Assembly (NCBI GenBank): GCA_020086605.1 | Contig: JACBWW010000003.1 | Coordinates: forward strand, 8,848,911 to 8,912,910 | Direction: 5' to 3' | Source: Lanius collurio | Lineage: Eukaryota; Chordata; Aves; Passeriformes; Laniidae | DNA: 64,000 nucleotides | In this document: positions 1 to 15,300 of the stretch, piece after piece | Numbering within the stretch: the first letter of the stretch is position 1 | Layout of the letters: each line of letters starts with the position of its first letter | Notes under the pieces: generated by a model | The model's input: the letters and a program-made list of their open reading frames with translations, nothing else | What the model was told of the DNA's origin: nothing | Database searches by the model: none | Position numbers and translations under genes: made by a program

Positions 1-235
1 GAACTGGTGCAAGGTCCTTCGGATATGGTGAGGCATGCCTCCTTGAGGCAAGGGGATCTCAAAAGCTCTAAATGAAGCTGTAATTTGAGTCATATTTCTG
101 GTAGCGACACTGAAAGGAAAAAACTGTATGAATTTGAAAGCTCAGGCTGAATTCGTGGTCTGGCACAAGGGTAACTCCCCACATCCAAACATGCACATTT
201 ATGCTTCAAATGTTCAGCTTATCTGGTCTGGAAAC

Positions 236-999
236 TGTTATAAATGAAATGCCAATTAAATCGAATTAATAAATTGCACGAGCCAAATTATTAATATAAA
301 AATGAACAGAATTTATTTTATGATCAAATTGACAATTTTGAATAGCCACTATAAAACGGCAGGGCCAAGCCTAGGTTCTTGACTCTGGGTGACACATACA
401 CAGCCCTGAACACCAGCAGCTCGGGCAGGTAGTGCACACCTTCGAGGTTTCTGAGTCCGGTTTTTATACTGTTTTTCTTGCCTCCGGCTAGAGAATCCTT
501 TGTCTTTTTCATATTCATCTTGTCTTCTATGGTCCTCTGGTCCAGAGATCAGGGGTCCGTTCAGATATTGATGTTTCCAGGAACTTTCCTTGTGTAATTA
601 AAAAGAAGAGTCTTGGGCAAGAGGTCCGTTCATCAGCATAGTCCAGGGAGGAACAGGAATTTAGATGATCATATCTGTTGCTCCTTTCAGATGGAAAAAT
701 GATTCTCCAAGGGCAGAGTGGATTTGGAATAGATTGATGTGCCAGATGGATACCTGGCTTCCCGATGATGATGGGTACTCGAGACCTCTCTGGTGGAGGT
801 GCGAAGTTCTGCTGTGCTTCAGATGCAAATGTTATCACTGAGAAGGGTAACCTGTGACTCTGGCCGGGCTACCAGGGAACATGCCAAGGCACATTCCAAA
901 CATAACATCTTTGGATACATGTACAGTCTAATATCCCTTAAACTTAAAATCAACCCTGATACCATTTGATTTATTATGAATTTTGACTCATTTATAACA
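236..999 (-). mobile_element. Solo LTR of an endogenous retrovirus (family A, copy 1)
   Basis: A 764-bp block bounded by TGTTATA and TATAACA, the terminal inverted repeats expected of a retroviral LTR. Its reverse complement matches the block at 8605-9364 over its whole length with scattered substitutions and small indels. Read on the minus strand it has a TATA box (TATAAAAA, complement of 461-468) in the same relative place as the plus copy. The flanking tetranucleotides AAAC (232-235) and ATAC (1000-1003) resemble a 4-bp target-site duplication with one mismatch. There is no internal retroviral sequence on either side, so it is a solo LTR. It lies in a DIPK1C intron, antisense to the gene. 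The family name cannot be given without a repeat library. Confidence 0.85.
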
Positions 1000-4192
<3,193 letters not shown>

Positions 4193-4449
4193 TGACTATA
4201 AAATGCATGGTATGTATGAGGAGACTGTGAGATGAAGACAGTCAGGTTTTCAAATGTGTCCACGTAAGTGTCTATCTTGTTCAGAAATCTTGTCTTGGGG
4301 CACACAAACAGATCTTTATATTCACTATATATAATACTTATTTGCCATGCTTTTGTGTAGGTGTTAGCCCAGTGCCTCAGACAGGAGAGCAGAGTAAGTT
4401 GGGGTAGGGGATTAGGACTTTTGTCTCCACTGATGGTAATGTTGCATCC

Positions 4450-4978
4450 TTCAGCTGTACCTCAAATCCTGTGTTCATTTCTGGGCCCCTCACTTCAACA
4501 AAGACATTGAGGTGCTGGAACATGTCCAGAGAAGGGCAATGGAGCTGCTGAAGGGTCTGGAGCACAAGTCTTGTAAGGAGTGGCTGAGGGAGCTGGAAAT
4601 CTTTAGCCTGGAGAAAAGGAGGCTCAGGGACATATTATTGCTCTCTATAACTACTTGAAAGGAGGTTGTAGTAAGATGGGTGTGTTGGCCTGTTCTCCCA
4701 AGTAGCAAGTTGTAGGGCAAGACAAAATGACACCAAGTTGCACCAGGGAGAGTTTAGGTTGAACATAAAGAAAAATTTCTGAAAGGATGGTCAAGCAATG
4801 GAACAGGCTGTGCAGGGAATTGGTGGAATCACCATTCTTGTAAGTGTTCGAAAAGCTTGTAGGTGTGGCACCTGGGGACATGGTTTAGTATGGACTTGGC
4901 AGTGCTGCACTGACACTTGGACTCAATGATGTTAGAAGTCTTTCCCAACCTTAGTGACTCTATGATTCTGTGAAAGTT
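4450..4978 (+). mobile_element. CR1 LINE fragment, sense on plus strand
   Basis: A 5'-truncated CR1 3' end. It contains the family's diagnostic run of phrases: TTCTGGGCCCCTCACTTCAA, a GGAGCACAAG/GGCTGAGGGAGCTGG stretch, GCCTGGAGAAAAGGAGGCTC, GAACAGGCTGTGCAGGG, and the terminal ATGATTCTGTG. It is degraded and shows no open reading frame of the reverse transcriptase. It lies in the last intron of DIPK1C, and a second CR1 piece in opposite orientation starts about 230 bp downstream. Confidence 0.9.
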
Positions 4979-5209
4979 GTGGCTGTCCAAGTGTAAGCAG
5001 GGGTTGTGATTCTCCACTGTACACATGTAATGTGTGGATGTAGTGGAAAGGGGCATCCATGGAGTTCTTGGCCCTGGGATGAGGTGTCTTACAGCTCACC
5101 TAACTTGTGCTGGTGGGAGGCACTGGAACAGCAGAGAGGCTGGGGGTGTGTAGCTTGTCGACCTTTTACTTGCTTCTCCCACCCTGTTGCCCTCACCACT
5201 TGTTATGCA

Positions 5210-5612
5210 AAATCACAGAATTGTTTGTGTTGAAAAAGACCTTTAAGGTCATCAAGTCCAACCATTAACCCAACACTGCCAAGTCTGCCTCTAGATCATG
5301 TCTCTAGTGCCACATCTACAGATCTCTTCAATACCTCCAGGGATGGTGACTCATCTAATTCCCTGGGCAGCTTGTTCTAATGCTTGACAACCATTTTGAC
5401 AAAGAAATTTTTCCTAGTATCCAATCTAAACCTCCCGTGGCACAACTTGAGGCCATTTCCCCTTGTATCACTTGTCACTTGGGAGTAGAGGCAGACCCTT
5501 ACTTGGTTACGACCTCCTTTCAGGTACTTGAAGAGGGCAATAAAGTCCTTGCTCAGCATCCTCTTCCCCAGACTAAACAACCCCAGCTCCCCCAGCCACT
5601 CATAAGATCTGT
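5210..5612 (-). mobile_element. CR1 LINE fragment, sense on minus strand
   Basis: Reverse-oriented CR1 tail. It opens with AATCACAGAATTG and AAGACCTTTAAGGTCATCAA, continues through CTCCAGGGATGGTGACTC and CCCTGGGCAGCTTGTTC, and ends in the CCCCAGCTCCCCCAGCCACTC phrase. It sits in the last intron of DIPK1C, between 4978 and the terminal exon, and is inverted relative to the CR1 at 4450-4978. Confidence 0.9.
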
Positions 5613-5811
5613 GAAGTGCAGGAGCAGCCTGAAAAGAGGGGTCATGCCTTAGCTTGAGTGTAGCCTTTGTGGGTGTTCCTTTTCTATACCTCCCTCTTCA
5701 AAAGGCTAAAGGCATTTTGAATTCAAGTGACACTTTGCTACAGTCCCAGGGAAACAGCAGGGCATATGTTGGTTCTGGAACACAACAATCTGCTCTTTTT
5801 CCTTTCCCCAG

Positions 5812-6033
5812 GTAATTTGTGACAAAATATTCCGTCACTGGTTTTCCCCAAGTCTCAGAAGACCACTGGTTTCCCTGCCCCTTCCCCTGCAGCTGCAGCT
5901 GCAGCAAGCCGTGCAAGAGTGTGCTCAGCCAGGGCACACAGGTGCCACCGGGCACCAGAGGACTTTGAAATCTCTCTCTGAGTTGTACCGCCTGCTTCGG
6001 GTCACTCAGCGAGAACTGCAAGGGGCAGAGTAG
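5812..6033 (+). CDS. DIPK1C: DIPK1C (FAM69C) terminal coding exon
   Basis: Encodes the last 73 residues of DIPK1C plus the stop TAG at 6031-6033. The acceptor is a good pyrimidine tract, TTTTTCCTTTCCCCAG, ending at 5811. The reading frame begins VICDKIFRHWFS, a conserved C-terminal kinase-lobe segment of FAM69 proteins, and ends LYRLLRVTQRELQGAE. Residues 26-31 of the exon are a perfect LQLQLQ repeat coded by three CTGCAG units (5887-5904), followed by QQAVQECAQ. Phase 0 joining to the exon at 3980-4144 gives NNLQ/VICDK, matching the family. The gene runs toward C18orf63, as in the human arrangement. The C-terminal 40 residues are less conserved in this family, so exact function there is unknown. 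Confidence 0.95.
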   Translation, partial: VICDKIFRHWFSPSLRRPLVSLPLPLQLQLQQAVQECAQPGHTGATGHQRTLKSLSELYRLLRVTQRELQGAE

Positions 6034-6970
6034 ACACAAAAGGCAGAACTGCAAAGGCCACATCCCAGTCTCTCTGCCATCCCTCCTAACCTTGTACTTT
6101 TACAGCACAGAGATTGCTTTTCTGCTATGCAAATGAAGTTCATGGCTGCAGGTGCAGCACGTCCTGGTAATATCCTGTCAAGTGTTAAATTGCTTTACAT
6201 TACTTGGGTTCTGTTCTTGCTTATTTTCCTGAACCAGTGCTACCCCTCTCCATCAGCATTCAGCACATCCTTCTCAGCTGTAGTCACTGCTCAGATAACA
6301 TCTGTCTGAGTGTGGTGCTCAGAGGATGCATTTACAGAAGAGAAGTGTTAAGAGCAGCAAAACTCTATCAATAATTAAAAGAACGAGTGGGTGGGTGTGA
6401 ATAAGTGCATGCATGGTGTTTGTTTTAGTTTCTCTGTCATATGAGGGTTTTTTTACACTAGAGACAGAGTGTTCTTTGTGAAAAAAGGGGTATCTCAAAC
6501 AGGGAAATGTGCTGTCACACAAGCAAAAAGTTGCTTTTGTACAAAGCAATCCTTTCTGATGTCCCCAAATGCATTTTCTCTGGGGCAGTGCATTACCTGT
6601 GCCATTGCTAACTTTTTGAGGAGAAATTATATAAGGGCGTTTCGGACTTTTCTAGAGCAGAATAATTATACCCTTGCTGAGTTCCCATGTGGGTACTCAT
6701 ATTCTGCAGTGAAGAGGTATGAATAATGCTACTGGATTTTCCCATGTGAACAAGCCCTCAGGCACTTGTACATCAGAGTACTTGATAAGAAGCACTCCTT
6801 TGCCAGAGAGCAAAATTGCCCAGGAATGTCAACAATCTGTCCTTTGCACAGAACAATATCCAGACCCTGAGTTTTCTTCCACAGTATATTTTAATGAACA
6901 AAAGGAAACTTTTTGTACAAATCCATTGTCTTGCAGTCAGTTACATAAATAAAGATCTCTAGATTAACTT
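6034..6970 (+). other. DIPK1C: DIPK1C 3' untranslated region (predicted)
   Basis: Sequence after the DIPK1C stop. The first canonical polyadenylation hexamer downstream is AATAAA at 6948-6953, followed by AGATCTCT. A weaker ATTAAA occurs near 6373. The end is inferred from the hexamer, with no transcript evidence. Small open frames inside (for example 6719-6952) have no recognisable similarity. Confidence 0.55.
6948..6953 (+). terminator. Candidate polyadenylation signal of DIPK1C
   Basis: AATAAA in the context ACATAAATAAAGATC, about 0.9 kb after the stop codon. It is the first canonical hexamer on the plus strand after the gene. Usage is inferred. Confidence 0.5.
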
Positions 6971-8247
6971 AAAATCATTAACTTTGCCTTTCAAATGTGC
7001 AGAGTTGTGGCTGGAAAAACTAACCATGGGTTCAGGAGACACTACATGTGCATAGGCCCAATAAGGCGCAACGTCTCCATGATCTGGTTTTGGCATGCGG
7101 ACATTAAAAAACCCACAAACAGGAATCCCAGCAGCCTATGGAAGCCCTCAGCTTGGAAGACCTCAATATTAAGACTGACAATACTGGTTTATGGATGTGA
7201 GACGTGTATCAACACTTAATCTTCTCTGTCTTTAAGTCTCTCTTGCTTATGGCAGCTATGAAGCCTGTGAGCCCTAATTAGACATAAACTTTCCATTTTT
7301 GGAATGGTTCTTTAAAGTAAAGCCAAAGACTGCCTCTGACCAGAAAAATGGGATCTGCTTAGGAGACTTTTACCCCTTAAAACCTAGCTCAGATTTCCAG
7401 ACTGGTGTTAGTGGTTTTATATACATATTTCTTAAAATAAGCTAGCATATTTTTAAAAATCATGCAAGCCCTCATGAAACTGATAGTAAGAACAAGGTGA
7501 GCTACCTTGCCTGGGGCTGGACAACTGCTGCTAAGCTGGTGCACATGCTTAGGAGCCCCTGCCTGGTAAAGCTGCTCTCAGTCCACGTTTCTCCTTTAAC
7601 CATGCAGCCAGGCAATGTTACAATACTTTAAGATCATCCTTTGCAAAAGCAGGAAGGCAAAGCAGAATAAGAAGAAACATGGATTCCAGAATTAGCCCTG
7701 TCACAAAGTCATTAAATAGATGGAGAAAATAATTAAGGTTAGAATCAGGTTGTGGTAAAGGAATGGAGGTACGTAAAGTATCAGTTAGAGAGAAAACAAG
7801 GAAAGAGACGTTAGGGAAAAATAGAAAAAAAAAGAAGTAAAAAATATGTCACACTTTATGGAAACATGATTTATGATGTAAGATTCAACAAAGTCGCATT
7901 TAGTCTGAGGAAGAAGAGACTGAAGATAAACATGATAACCCTCTTCAAAAACAGAAAGGTTTCTAAAAAGAGAATAGAAGATGTCCAATCCAGATGCCCT
8001 GTCCAGATTTCCTTGGTGGATATGATCAGCAATGAGCTTAAACTGCAGCAAGGAATAAAACAGGTAAGACATTTGTTACAGGCTTTCTGATAGAAAGGAA
8101 CAGTGAAGATACAGCACAGACCATCTGGGAAAACTTCAGACTTCACAAATTGTGTTTTTTAACTGCAGGCAAGAGTGAGTGCCTGTCAGGAGTTATGTAC
8201 ATGAAGTTACATCAACCATGCTGCCTTGAGGTAGCCTTTTATCTCCA
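6971..8247. other. Intergenic, no recognised gene
   Basis: No exon, RNA gene or clear repeat was identified. A frame at 6995-7219 ends in a short peptide, LTILVYGCETC, that superficially resembles a non-LTR reverse transcriptase motif. The similarity is too short to call. Confidence 0.5.
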
Positions 8248-8295
8248 AGTCATGTGATTATGTTATCACTAAGTCATGTGATTATGTTATCACCA
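8248..8295. repeat. 24-bp tandem duplication with E-box cores
   Basis: Two adjacent near-identical 24-bp units starting AGTCATGTGATTATG, at 8248-8271 and 8272-8295, differing at only one late position. Each unit carries AGTCATGTGAT, which contains a CATGTG E-box and resembles the M-box bound by MITF/TFE factors. Confidence 0.85.
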
Positions 8296-8604
8296 GTTAG
8301 AGTTTGTGGCTCCCTCACAACAAATTCCCTCTTCTAAGACTCAAGGATACATATCTCTCCCTTACCTTATCTATGCAAATCTGTCAGCTCCCCTGGGAAG
8401 GGAAGGCGTAGCAATCTCCAGCTGTGCAAATGATGCTACTGGTGTGATCCTGTGTTCTCTGCACAACCTCCCTGCTGATGGCACTGATCTTTGCTAGGTC
8501 AGGAGGGACTCAAATATTTATCCCAAATGCTGCTGGGCAACCTGAAGCTGTTATATACCACAGTGCCCCTTTTTCCCTGGTCCCATTCTTTCCTCCTTCC
8601 CAAG

Positions 8605-9364
8605 TGTTATAAATAAGTCAAAATTCATAATAAAATTAAATGGTATCAGGGTCAATTTAAGTATAAGGAATATTAGAGTGTACATATATCAAGGAATAGT
8701 ATGTTTGGAATGTGCTTTGGTATGTTCCCTGATAGCCCACCCAGAGTCACCGGCTACTCCAACCGGTGATAATATTTGCATCTGAAGTACAGGCAGAACT
8801 TCGCACCTCCTCAAGGGAGGTTTTGAGTACCCACCTTGGGAAGCCAGGTATCCATCTGGCACACTAATCTAATCAAACCCACTCCGCCCCTGGAGAATCC
8901 TTTTTCCATCTGAAAAGAGCCACAGATATGATCATCTAAGTTTTTGTTCCTCCCTGGACTATACGATGGAGAACGGACTTCTTGCCCAAGACCCTTTGTT
9001 TCAGCTACACAAAGGGAGTTCCTGGGACATCAACACCTGGAGGGACCTCTATTCTCTGGACCGAGGACCATGGAGAACAAGTTGAATATGAAAGAGACAA
9101 ATGATTCTCTAGCCTGTGGCTAGAAAAACAGTATAAAAACTAGACTCAGAAACCTCAGGGGTGTGCACTGCCACTCTGAACTGCTGGTGTTCAGAGCTGT
9201 GTATGTGGCACCCAGGGTCAAGAACCTAGGCTTGACCCTGCCGTTTGAAAGTGGCTATCCGAAATTGTTAATTTGATGGTGAAATAATTTCTGTTAATTT
9301 TTATATTAATAATTTGGCTCATACAAATTATTAATTCGATTTAATTGGCATTTCAAATATAACA
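8605..9364 (+). mobile_element. Solo LTR of an endogenous retrovirus (family A, copy 2)
   Basis: A 760-bp LTR bounded by TGTTAT and ATAACA, flanked on both sides by CAAG (8601-8604 and 9365-9368). This is a perfect 4-bp target-site duplication, the size typical of class I (gammaretrovirus-like) integration. A TATA box, TATAAAAA, lies at 9132-9139, about 530 bp in, followed by the expected short R/U5 part. It is the inverted counterpart of 236-999. No gag, pol or env sequence is present, so it is a recombination product (solo LTR). It lies about 1.6 kb beyond the predicted end of DIPK1C in the same transcriptional direction. Confidence 0.9.
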
Positions 9365-9368
9365 CAAG

Positions 9369-12300
9369 CTCAGAGGGCACCTTCAGGGAAAAGCAGACAT
9401 CACACAGACCCTTGGTGCTTTGCAGTAGTGTCATATTCCCCTCATGGCCTCCCACACCCTCTTCAGGTTTGCATTTCTGACAGGAGAAATTTCTGTTGGT
9501 TGGGATATTCCACTTCAAAAACAGGTGGAGAAAACATAGTGAAATGAAAACTGGTGGCAGCCAAATGCTGGTGGAATGTGACTCTGCTCAGAAGATCCTT
9601 TTTCCTTGGCAGGATATAGGAAGGGAAGCTGCCTTTGACAGATTTCTCCAACCCCCTCAGGGCCTGGCTGCACCTCCACCTGGCAGGGACCTCCCTTCCC
9701 CACACCACACTTTCCCAGGACATTAGGTTTCATTCTTTTTGGATACAGAGAATAATCCCCAGAAACTTCTCAAGAGCAACACAAATGGGTTATTTGTCCT
9801 TGGCTGGGCTGTGAGATTGCGTATCGCTGATGCAGATGCAGACAGCTCCAGGCAGGCTTTGGTATACACCTTCAAGGAGACAAGGAGAATCTGACAGGCT
9901 CTGGGAACACAGGGCTTGATTCTTCACAGCCCCCTGTGTGCTTTGTAAAGTCATTAAATCCTGGGAAACAGAAGAGAAAGTACTACCAGTGAAGCAAATG
10001 GAATACTGTAATTTAATTAGTACAGGTACCAATGACCAAAACAGGAATAAAACAGCAGTTGTGCCTTTAGGTCCCTCAGACAGAAATAAAAAGGTAAGAC
10101 ACTAGTTAAGTTGCAATTTATCTTAAGGAGGTAAGTGCAAACTGCTGTGTTTTGAGCTTGTATGGCTTTACAACCCCATTTTTGGTGAAAAATATCTATT
10201 TTTTTGGATGGAAAAATCCATACAGCTGTTTGACAAGAAGCACCAGGCCTGATGCCCCTTTCTGATGAAGCCCCTTTCACTCTGCCTTGGCTACTGCCTA
10301 CTGAAACAGCCCTGGAATGAAAAGATACCCAGCTGGCCTGTGCTGCAGAGGGCAGGGCCAGTTCAGATGGGTCTTGAGCCCTGGGTGCTGCTGAACCCGG
10401 GCTGCTGGCAGTGCTCACTGCACTATGTCATGCATTTAAAAGGCTTTTAAGCCAATTTTGAAAATGTCTAACATTCTAAGTTTTGTTACTTTCTAGCTGG
10501 AAAAAATTGCTAGATATTTTGTCAGTTTTACTTAATTAGAACTGAAAAGGTTTGTGAAGCAAAGAGACAATAATTTAAATGAATCACAATTTCAAAACCA
10601 GTGTTTTGTCTGGCCTATGCAGTGAAGCCTGGTATCTTCAGCATTTTTTGATGTTTACTTTTCATCCTGATTCAGATGAGAAATGTTATGAAAGCTCTAA
10701 ATCTTTTGCAGAGAATTTTTCATGAAGCCCCAGTGATCAGGCTCAGTGGGTCCTCACACAGGCTTTGAAGGCATCTTTGCTGCCCTCTGCATACTGGCTG
10801 TGCTGTTAACTTGGGCTGCAATGACTCCTGCTTGGTTCCTCTCTCTTTCCAGTGTCTCCAAAGCACATTCCTACTGGCACCCCTCTTTGGTAATTAGTGC
10901 ACTGTAGCTTTGCAAAGAGTGCATAAGATCCTTCCCACTGCTCGTCCCTTCCGTATAAAAGATGACTTACATAAGTTCACAGATAACATTTGGTTGCACT
11001 GGGAATGGGTTCATTAGTCCAAGATGTCTGTTCCCATTAAACTGATCTCAGCCCCATCCCTTTGCTCTGCCTGTCTGTTCCTGTACCCTTTTTGCCCTAT
11101 AAAAGTGGCATTACCTCCTGATTAATTTGTACCATTTTGCTGAATTAGTGCCTTTCTCAGCAACTTCTACCCCATATTTATGGCTCTCTGTGAAACAGGA
11201 ATGGCATTAAGTCATTGTTTATTCATTCTTTGCATCTCAGTTAGCAGCATGTGCTTCAGCTCTGCAATAATCCAAATACACGGTCTGTTCCCACTTTTTA
11301 CAAGAGGTGAGTCTGGTTGGAGGTCTATTTCGTCTTTAGGAAATCTTTTGGAAAGATACATTCAACCCTGTGCTCAAGATTTTCACAGAAATACTTCTGA
11401 TTTTCTCCAACTGGCATTTTACTCTCTGCAAATAATATCTGCAAGCAATAGTCCTGCACTAGGATGATGTAAAACAGAGCAAAACTCCTTGCCCCAAAGG
11501 GTTTTTGTAGTCCCCCTTGTGTTTCTAGGTTGACTTCGTGGTAACTAACCTAGAAAAGCTGGGCATCTTTATAGCCAGAGTTGTTCTTACCGATACTACT
11601 ACTCCTTAATGTGAATTCCCAGACACCCTCTTCACAGAGAGCATTCAGATACATTGCTGGAGGCAGCACTAGAGATAACAATAGATATTTGGGACTTGGA
11701 GAGAAGAGAGGGAAGGGTTTGCTTTTTTTTTTATTAGAAACATTGACTGAAAAAACCACTTCCTAGAGGTGAAAAATGGGATCGCATATTTGAAGAAGTT
11801 CGGGATCCCTCACTGATAATTTTTTTCCTTTGTCATAAAGTGTAGACCCAAGATGCCCTATTTTTTTTTGTGTAGATAAAAAAGAAAAAAAAGTTTAAAG
11901 AAGCCATGTACCTGCCAGGTTGCCTGTCTTTCAGCAGATCATATTGTCATATATAATGGCCAGGCAGGTGATAAATGGAAGCTTTTAATGAGTTTCTGGC
12001 TGTAACATGGGAGCCTTGTAGTTGTAACGTCAGTTCATGTATCTGGAAAGCCAACTATAAAATAAATCCAGAACCAATATCAGTGGATGCAAACAACCAG
12101 ATAAGCTATTTTGGCAGATGCCCTCTGAAGCCTAGTACAGATGAAAAATGAAATCCCTCTGTCTGGGCTGACCTGTAGTGAGTCCACACAACAAGCCAAG
12201 TCACTCTGCAGAAGCCTCAGTCATTGCCACTTTCCTGGATCCTCAGTGAAATCAGGAGAAAGGCTACTGGCCTTTCAGTAGGAAAAAAAGGCAGCAACAC

Positions 12301-15300
12301 ATTGTGAGGGAAAGAATGAGATGCTTGGAAGAATGAAAATCCAGGACAATTGAATTCAGAACCAAAGAGATAAGAGACTCCATACTGAAAAATCAGAGAA
12401 TGTCAACGAATTGGTTGGGGGAAAATTCCCAACATTTCCACTGTAGTTCTTTAAAATAGAAGAGCCTAGTTGCACAGGGGATATAGCTCAGTCATCGCTA
12501 AAGCCATTTGTTGTATACATCTAAGGAGATGTCAGATAAACTGTGGAGCTGTATGGCATCTGCATCTTAAAGGCTAGACAGAATGAAATCACTTAGAAAA
12601 AGCTTTTAGAACTACTATTTACATAAATGCATAAAACTGCCCTAATTAGCAACAGCCAACATCGGCCAAAAAGAGAGAGTGTTTTTCTCACTAGAAATGT
12701 TATTATGTCTATAAATTAATGTATGGCAAAATGCTGAAATCCCTGAAAGGCTACAATCCATAATCCTGTGGGTAAGGTTTTGATCCTGCAGCCTTGGGCC
12801 CCAGAGAAGCAGAGTGATTGCTGAGCTCCTTTAAACACCATGATTCTTGGTGCCTTCTGCAGTGTACACTGAGCTCCTTCTCCTGTAGACTGGAGGGGAT
12901 TTTTCCTACACTACAAAATGTGCCTAAGTGATGTTGGCAGCCAGAAGGATGTGTGTATGATCCAGTGCATAATCACTTCCACAAGCATCTGCTGCTAGTG
13001 CTTTCAAGATACATGTAATCCAAGCTGGAGACTATTGTGAATACCTCTCATTTTCCCTTGCTGGTTCCTTAGCAGTTTGCTTCTAGCTAGTTAGAAACAG
13101 AATCCCCCATCCTGTTTGAATTGGTTATAATCTCTCCAAGATTCTTGCTACAGCAGGAAAAGAACAAACTGCCTTGAGTTCAGGATGGGTTCATTCTCTT
13201 AAAGGTACGACATGCAAAGCCGCAGGAAAGAACAGAGGTCAGCTTTTATTTCTAAAGAGGAAGTTAAATGTAAGTAGCTGAAAAAATAGATATTTCAACC
13301 AATATCCCATGTGTATTGATGAGCTAATATTCCTCTGTATTTGCATAATTCAAAGCCCTCTGCTTCTATCAAATTCAAAAGAAAATTAAAAAAGCACAAT
13401 GTGTTTACTACTCCAGATTTCACAGATATGGTAATTGCTTTGTTCCCATTTCTATGTCAGGAATTTCAGGTTGTATCTTTGTCCTTAGGAAGCTGTTTTT
13501 TTCCATTACCCAAGAAAGTGAATAGCTGGGAAAAAACAGGTTTGTTTTTTTTTTTCTTATACATGGGCTGTTAAGAACCATTCTAACCTTGCCGGCAGTT
13601 ATCAGTGGCTGAATATTTATTACATGAACCAGGGCCTATTTAATGGGATTAAATGTCCAACAATAGCTAAATAAATATCCAAGTAATTACTCCAGTGTTC
13701 AGAATTTCTTTTAATGTAATGATACCAGTATTTGTCTGTCTAATTCTAGATTATATATGCACATATAAGTGCTTTGCTAAAGAGATGTTCAGATGTGCAT
13801 TCACATAGATTCAGCCTACATCTGACTCTTGGAAAAATTGTGACCAGAGCATGGAGGAACACAAGCCAACGCTTGGAAAGTTATAGCCATTGTCTTTCTT
13901 TTAGTCTTTGTATTCTATTATTTGTGGAGTAAAGGCAGTGTGCACACAGATAATTCAGGCATTCCATTGTTGAACTGTAACTTCGTGTCACAAATGCTGA
14001 GTGGGTAGACCACAAATGTCTGGGGTTTTATTTTTCATATTATATTCTACATAAATTGAGGAAATGCAAGAGTAATTAGCAGCTTGAACGAGCATCACAC
14101 AGTGTACAGATATAAGGAAAAGTTAACAGAATCCTTAATCAAGTTCTGCATTTTTACCCATTGATTTCACTGAGCTTTCTTAAGTAATTAAAGAGTTACA
14201 TTTTTTGGATCAGATTCTAGTCTCCAACTCTTAGAAAATATTGGATAAACAGTATTATATTAGCCAAAGCAATATCACTGACAAGGCTTTAGATAACACT
14301 GCCTGAATTTCCACAGTCATTTCAATAGATGTCTTTCAAAAGTGAAGAAATGAAGCCAAAAGCTGGACAGGATAGTGATAAGCTCCACTGAAAAGCCTGG
14401 AAATAGGCTCTGAAGGGACAGATCTTCAGTTCCACCTCATTCATTTTGCATTTGTTTTCCCCTGAATATGAAGTCACATGTGATACTGGCATGTTTTAAG
14501 GCTCAGGCTGGATTTACACCAGTATAATTTGCTGGCATTTTAGTGTGTGCTCTTGATTCATGTCAGCAGCAGAGCAGGGGCTCCTTGAGTTTTAAATGGG
14601 CAGAGGTAGGAGTAACATGAGCAATAAATTCATTTAATAAAACTGAGAATGCAGATGTTTAACCATAGCCCAGCACTTGTTTCCTTTCCATAGCAGGAGT
14701 ATCTGTGGAAAGACCAATACATGGCTGCACCCACTTGGACACGATCCAGGGATGCTCCTCAAGGACTGTGGCACAGCCTGTTGCTATCCCTCCATACACA
14801 CTGGCTCACCAATGATGCCTGGCCTGAGGCTGGGCTCTGCATTCACCTCAGGCACCTCCCCCTGTGTCTAGGGCAGGGCAAGGAGCTTGGGGGTGCAGCT
14901 CAGGAGAGTTCTTCTCTCTTGTACCTGGAAAATGAGCAGATAGATCAGACTGCCCTGCTGGCTGAAGGCTGAATCTTGGCCCTTCTCCTCTGACAGCACT
15001 GACCATCAGGCAATGAGTTATAAGTGTTCATTCTCCCAGTCCTTGAGTGCAAGCTCACTGAGAAATAAAAATTACTTCTCTAATGGATCTCCATAGGGTA
15101 TTAGAGGATGAGTCTTAACGTCATTCCCAGTGCTGAAGTATCTCCTTCAGGAAAGTCTCTTTCATAGCTGGGGCCTGTCTGAGTCCCAGCACAATGTTGG
15201 GGAACTCATCTCACTGTCTGCCGTCCTTCTCTTCTGGCTGCAGAAAAAAAGGAAATAACCTTTTCCATTATGAGATTGGCACTTCAGAGGAACACCACAC

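Noticed and set aside
10017..10418. 133-codon minus-strand open frame
   Set aside because: Mixed low-complexity start and unrelated hydrophobic end. No recognised homologue and no promoter or splice support.
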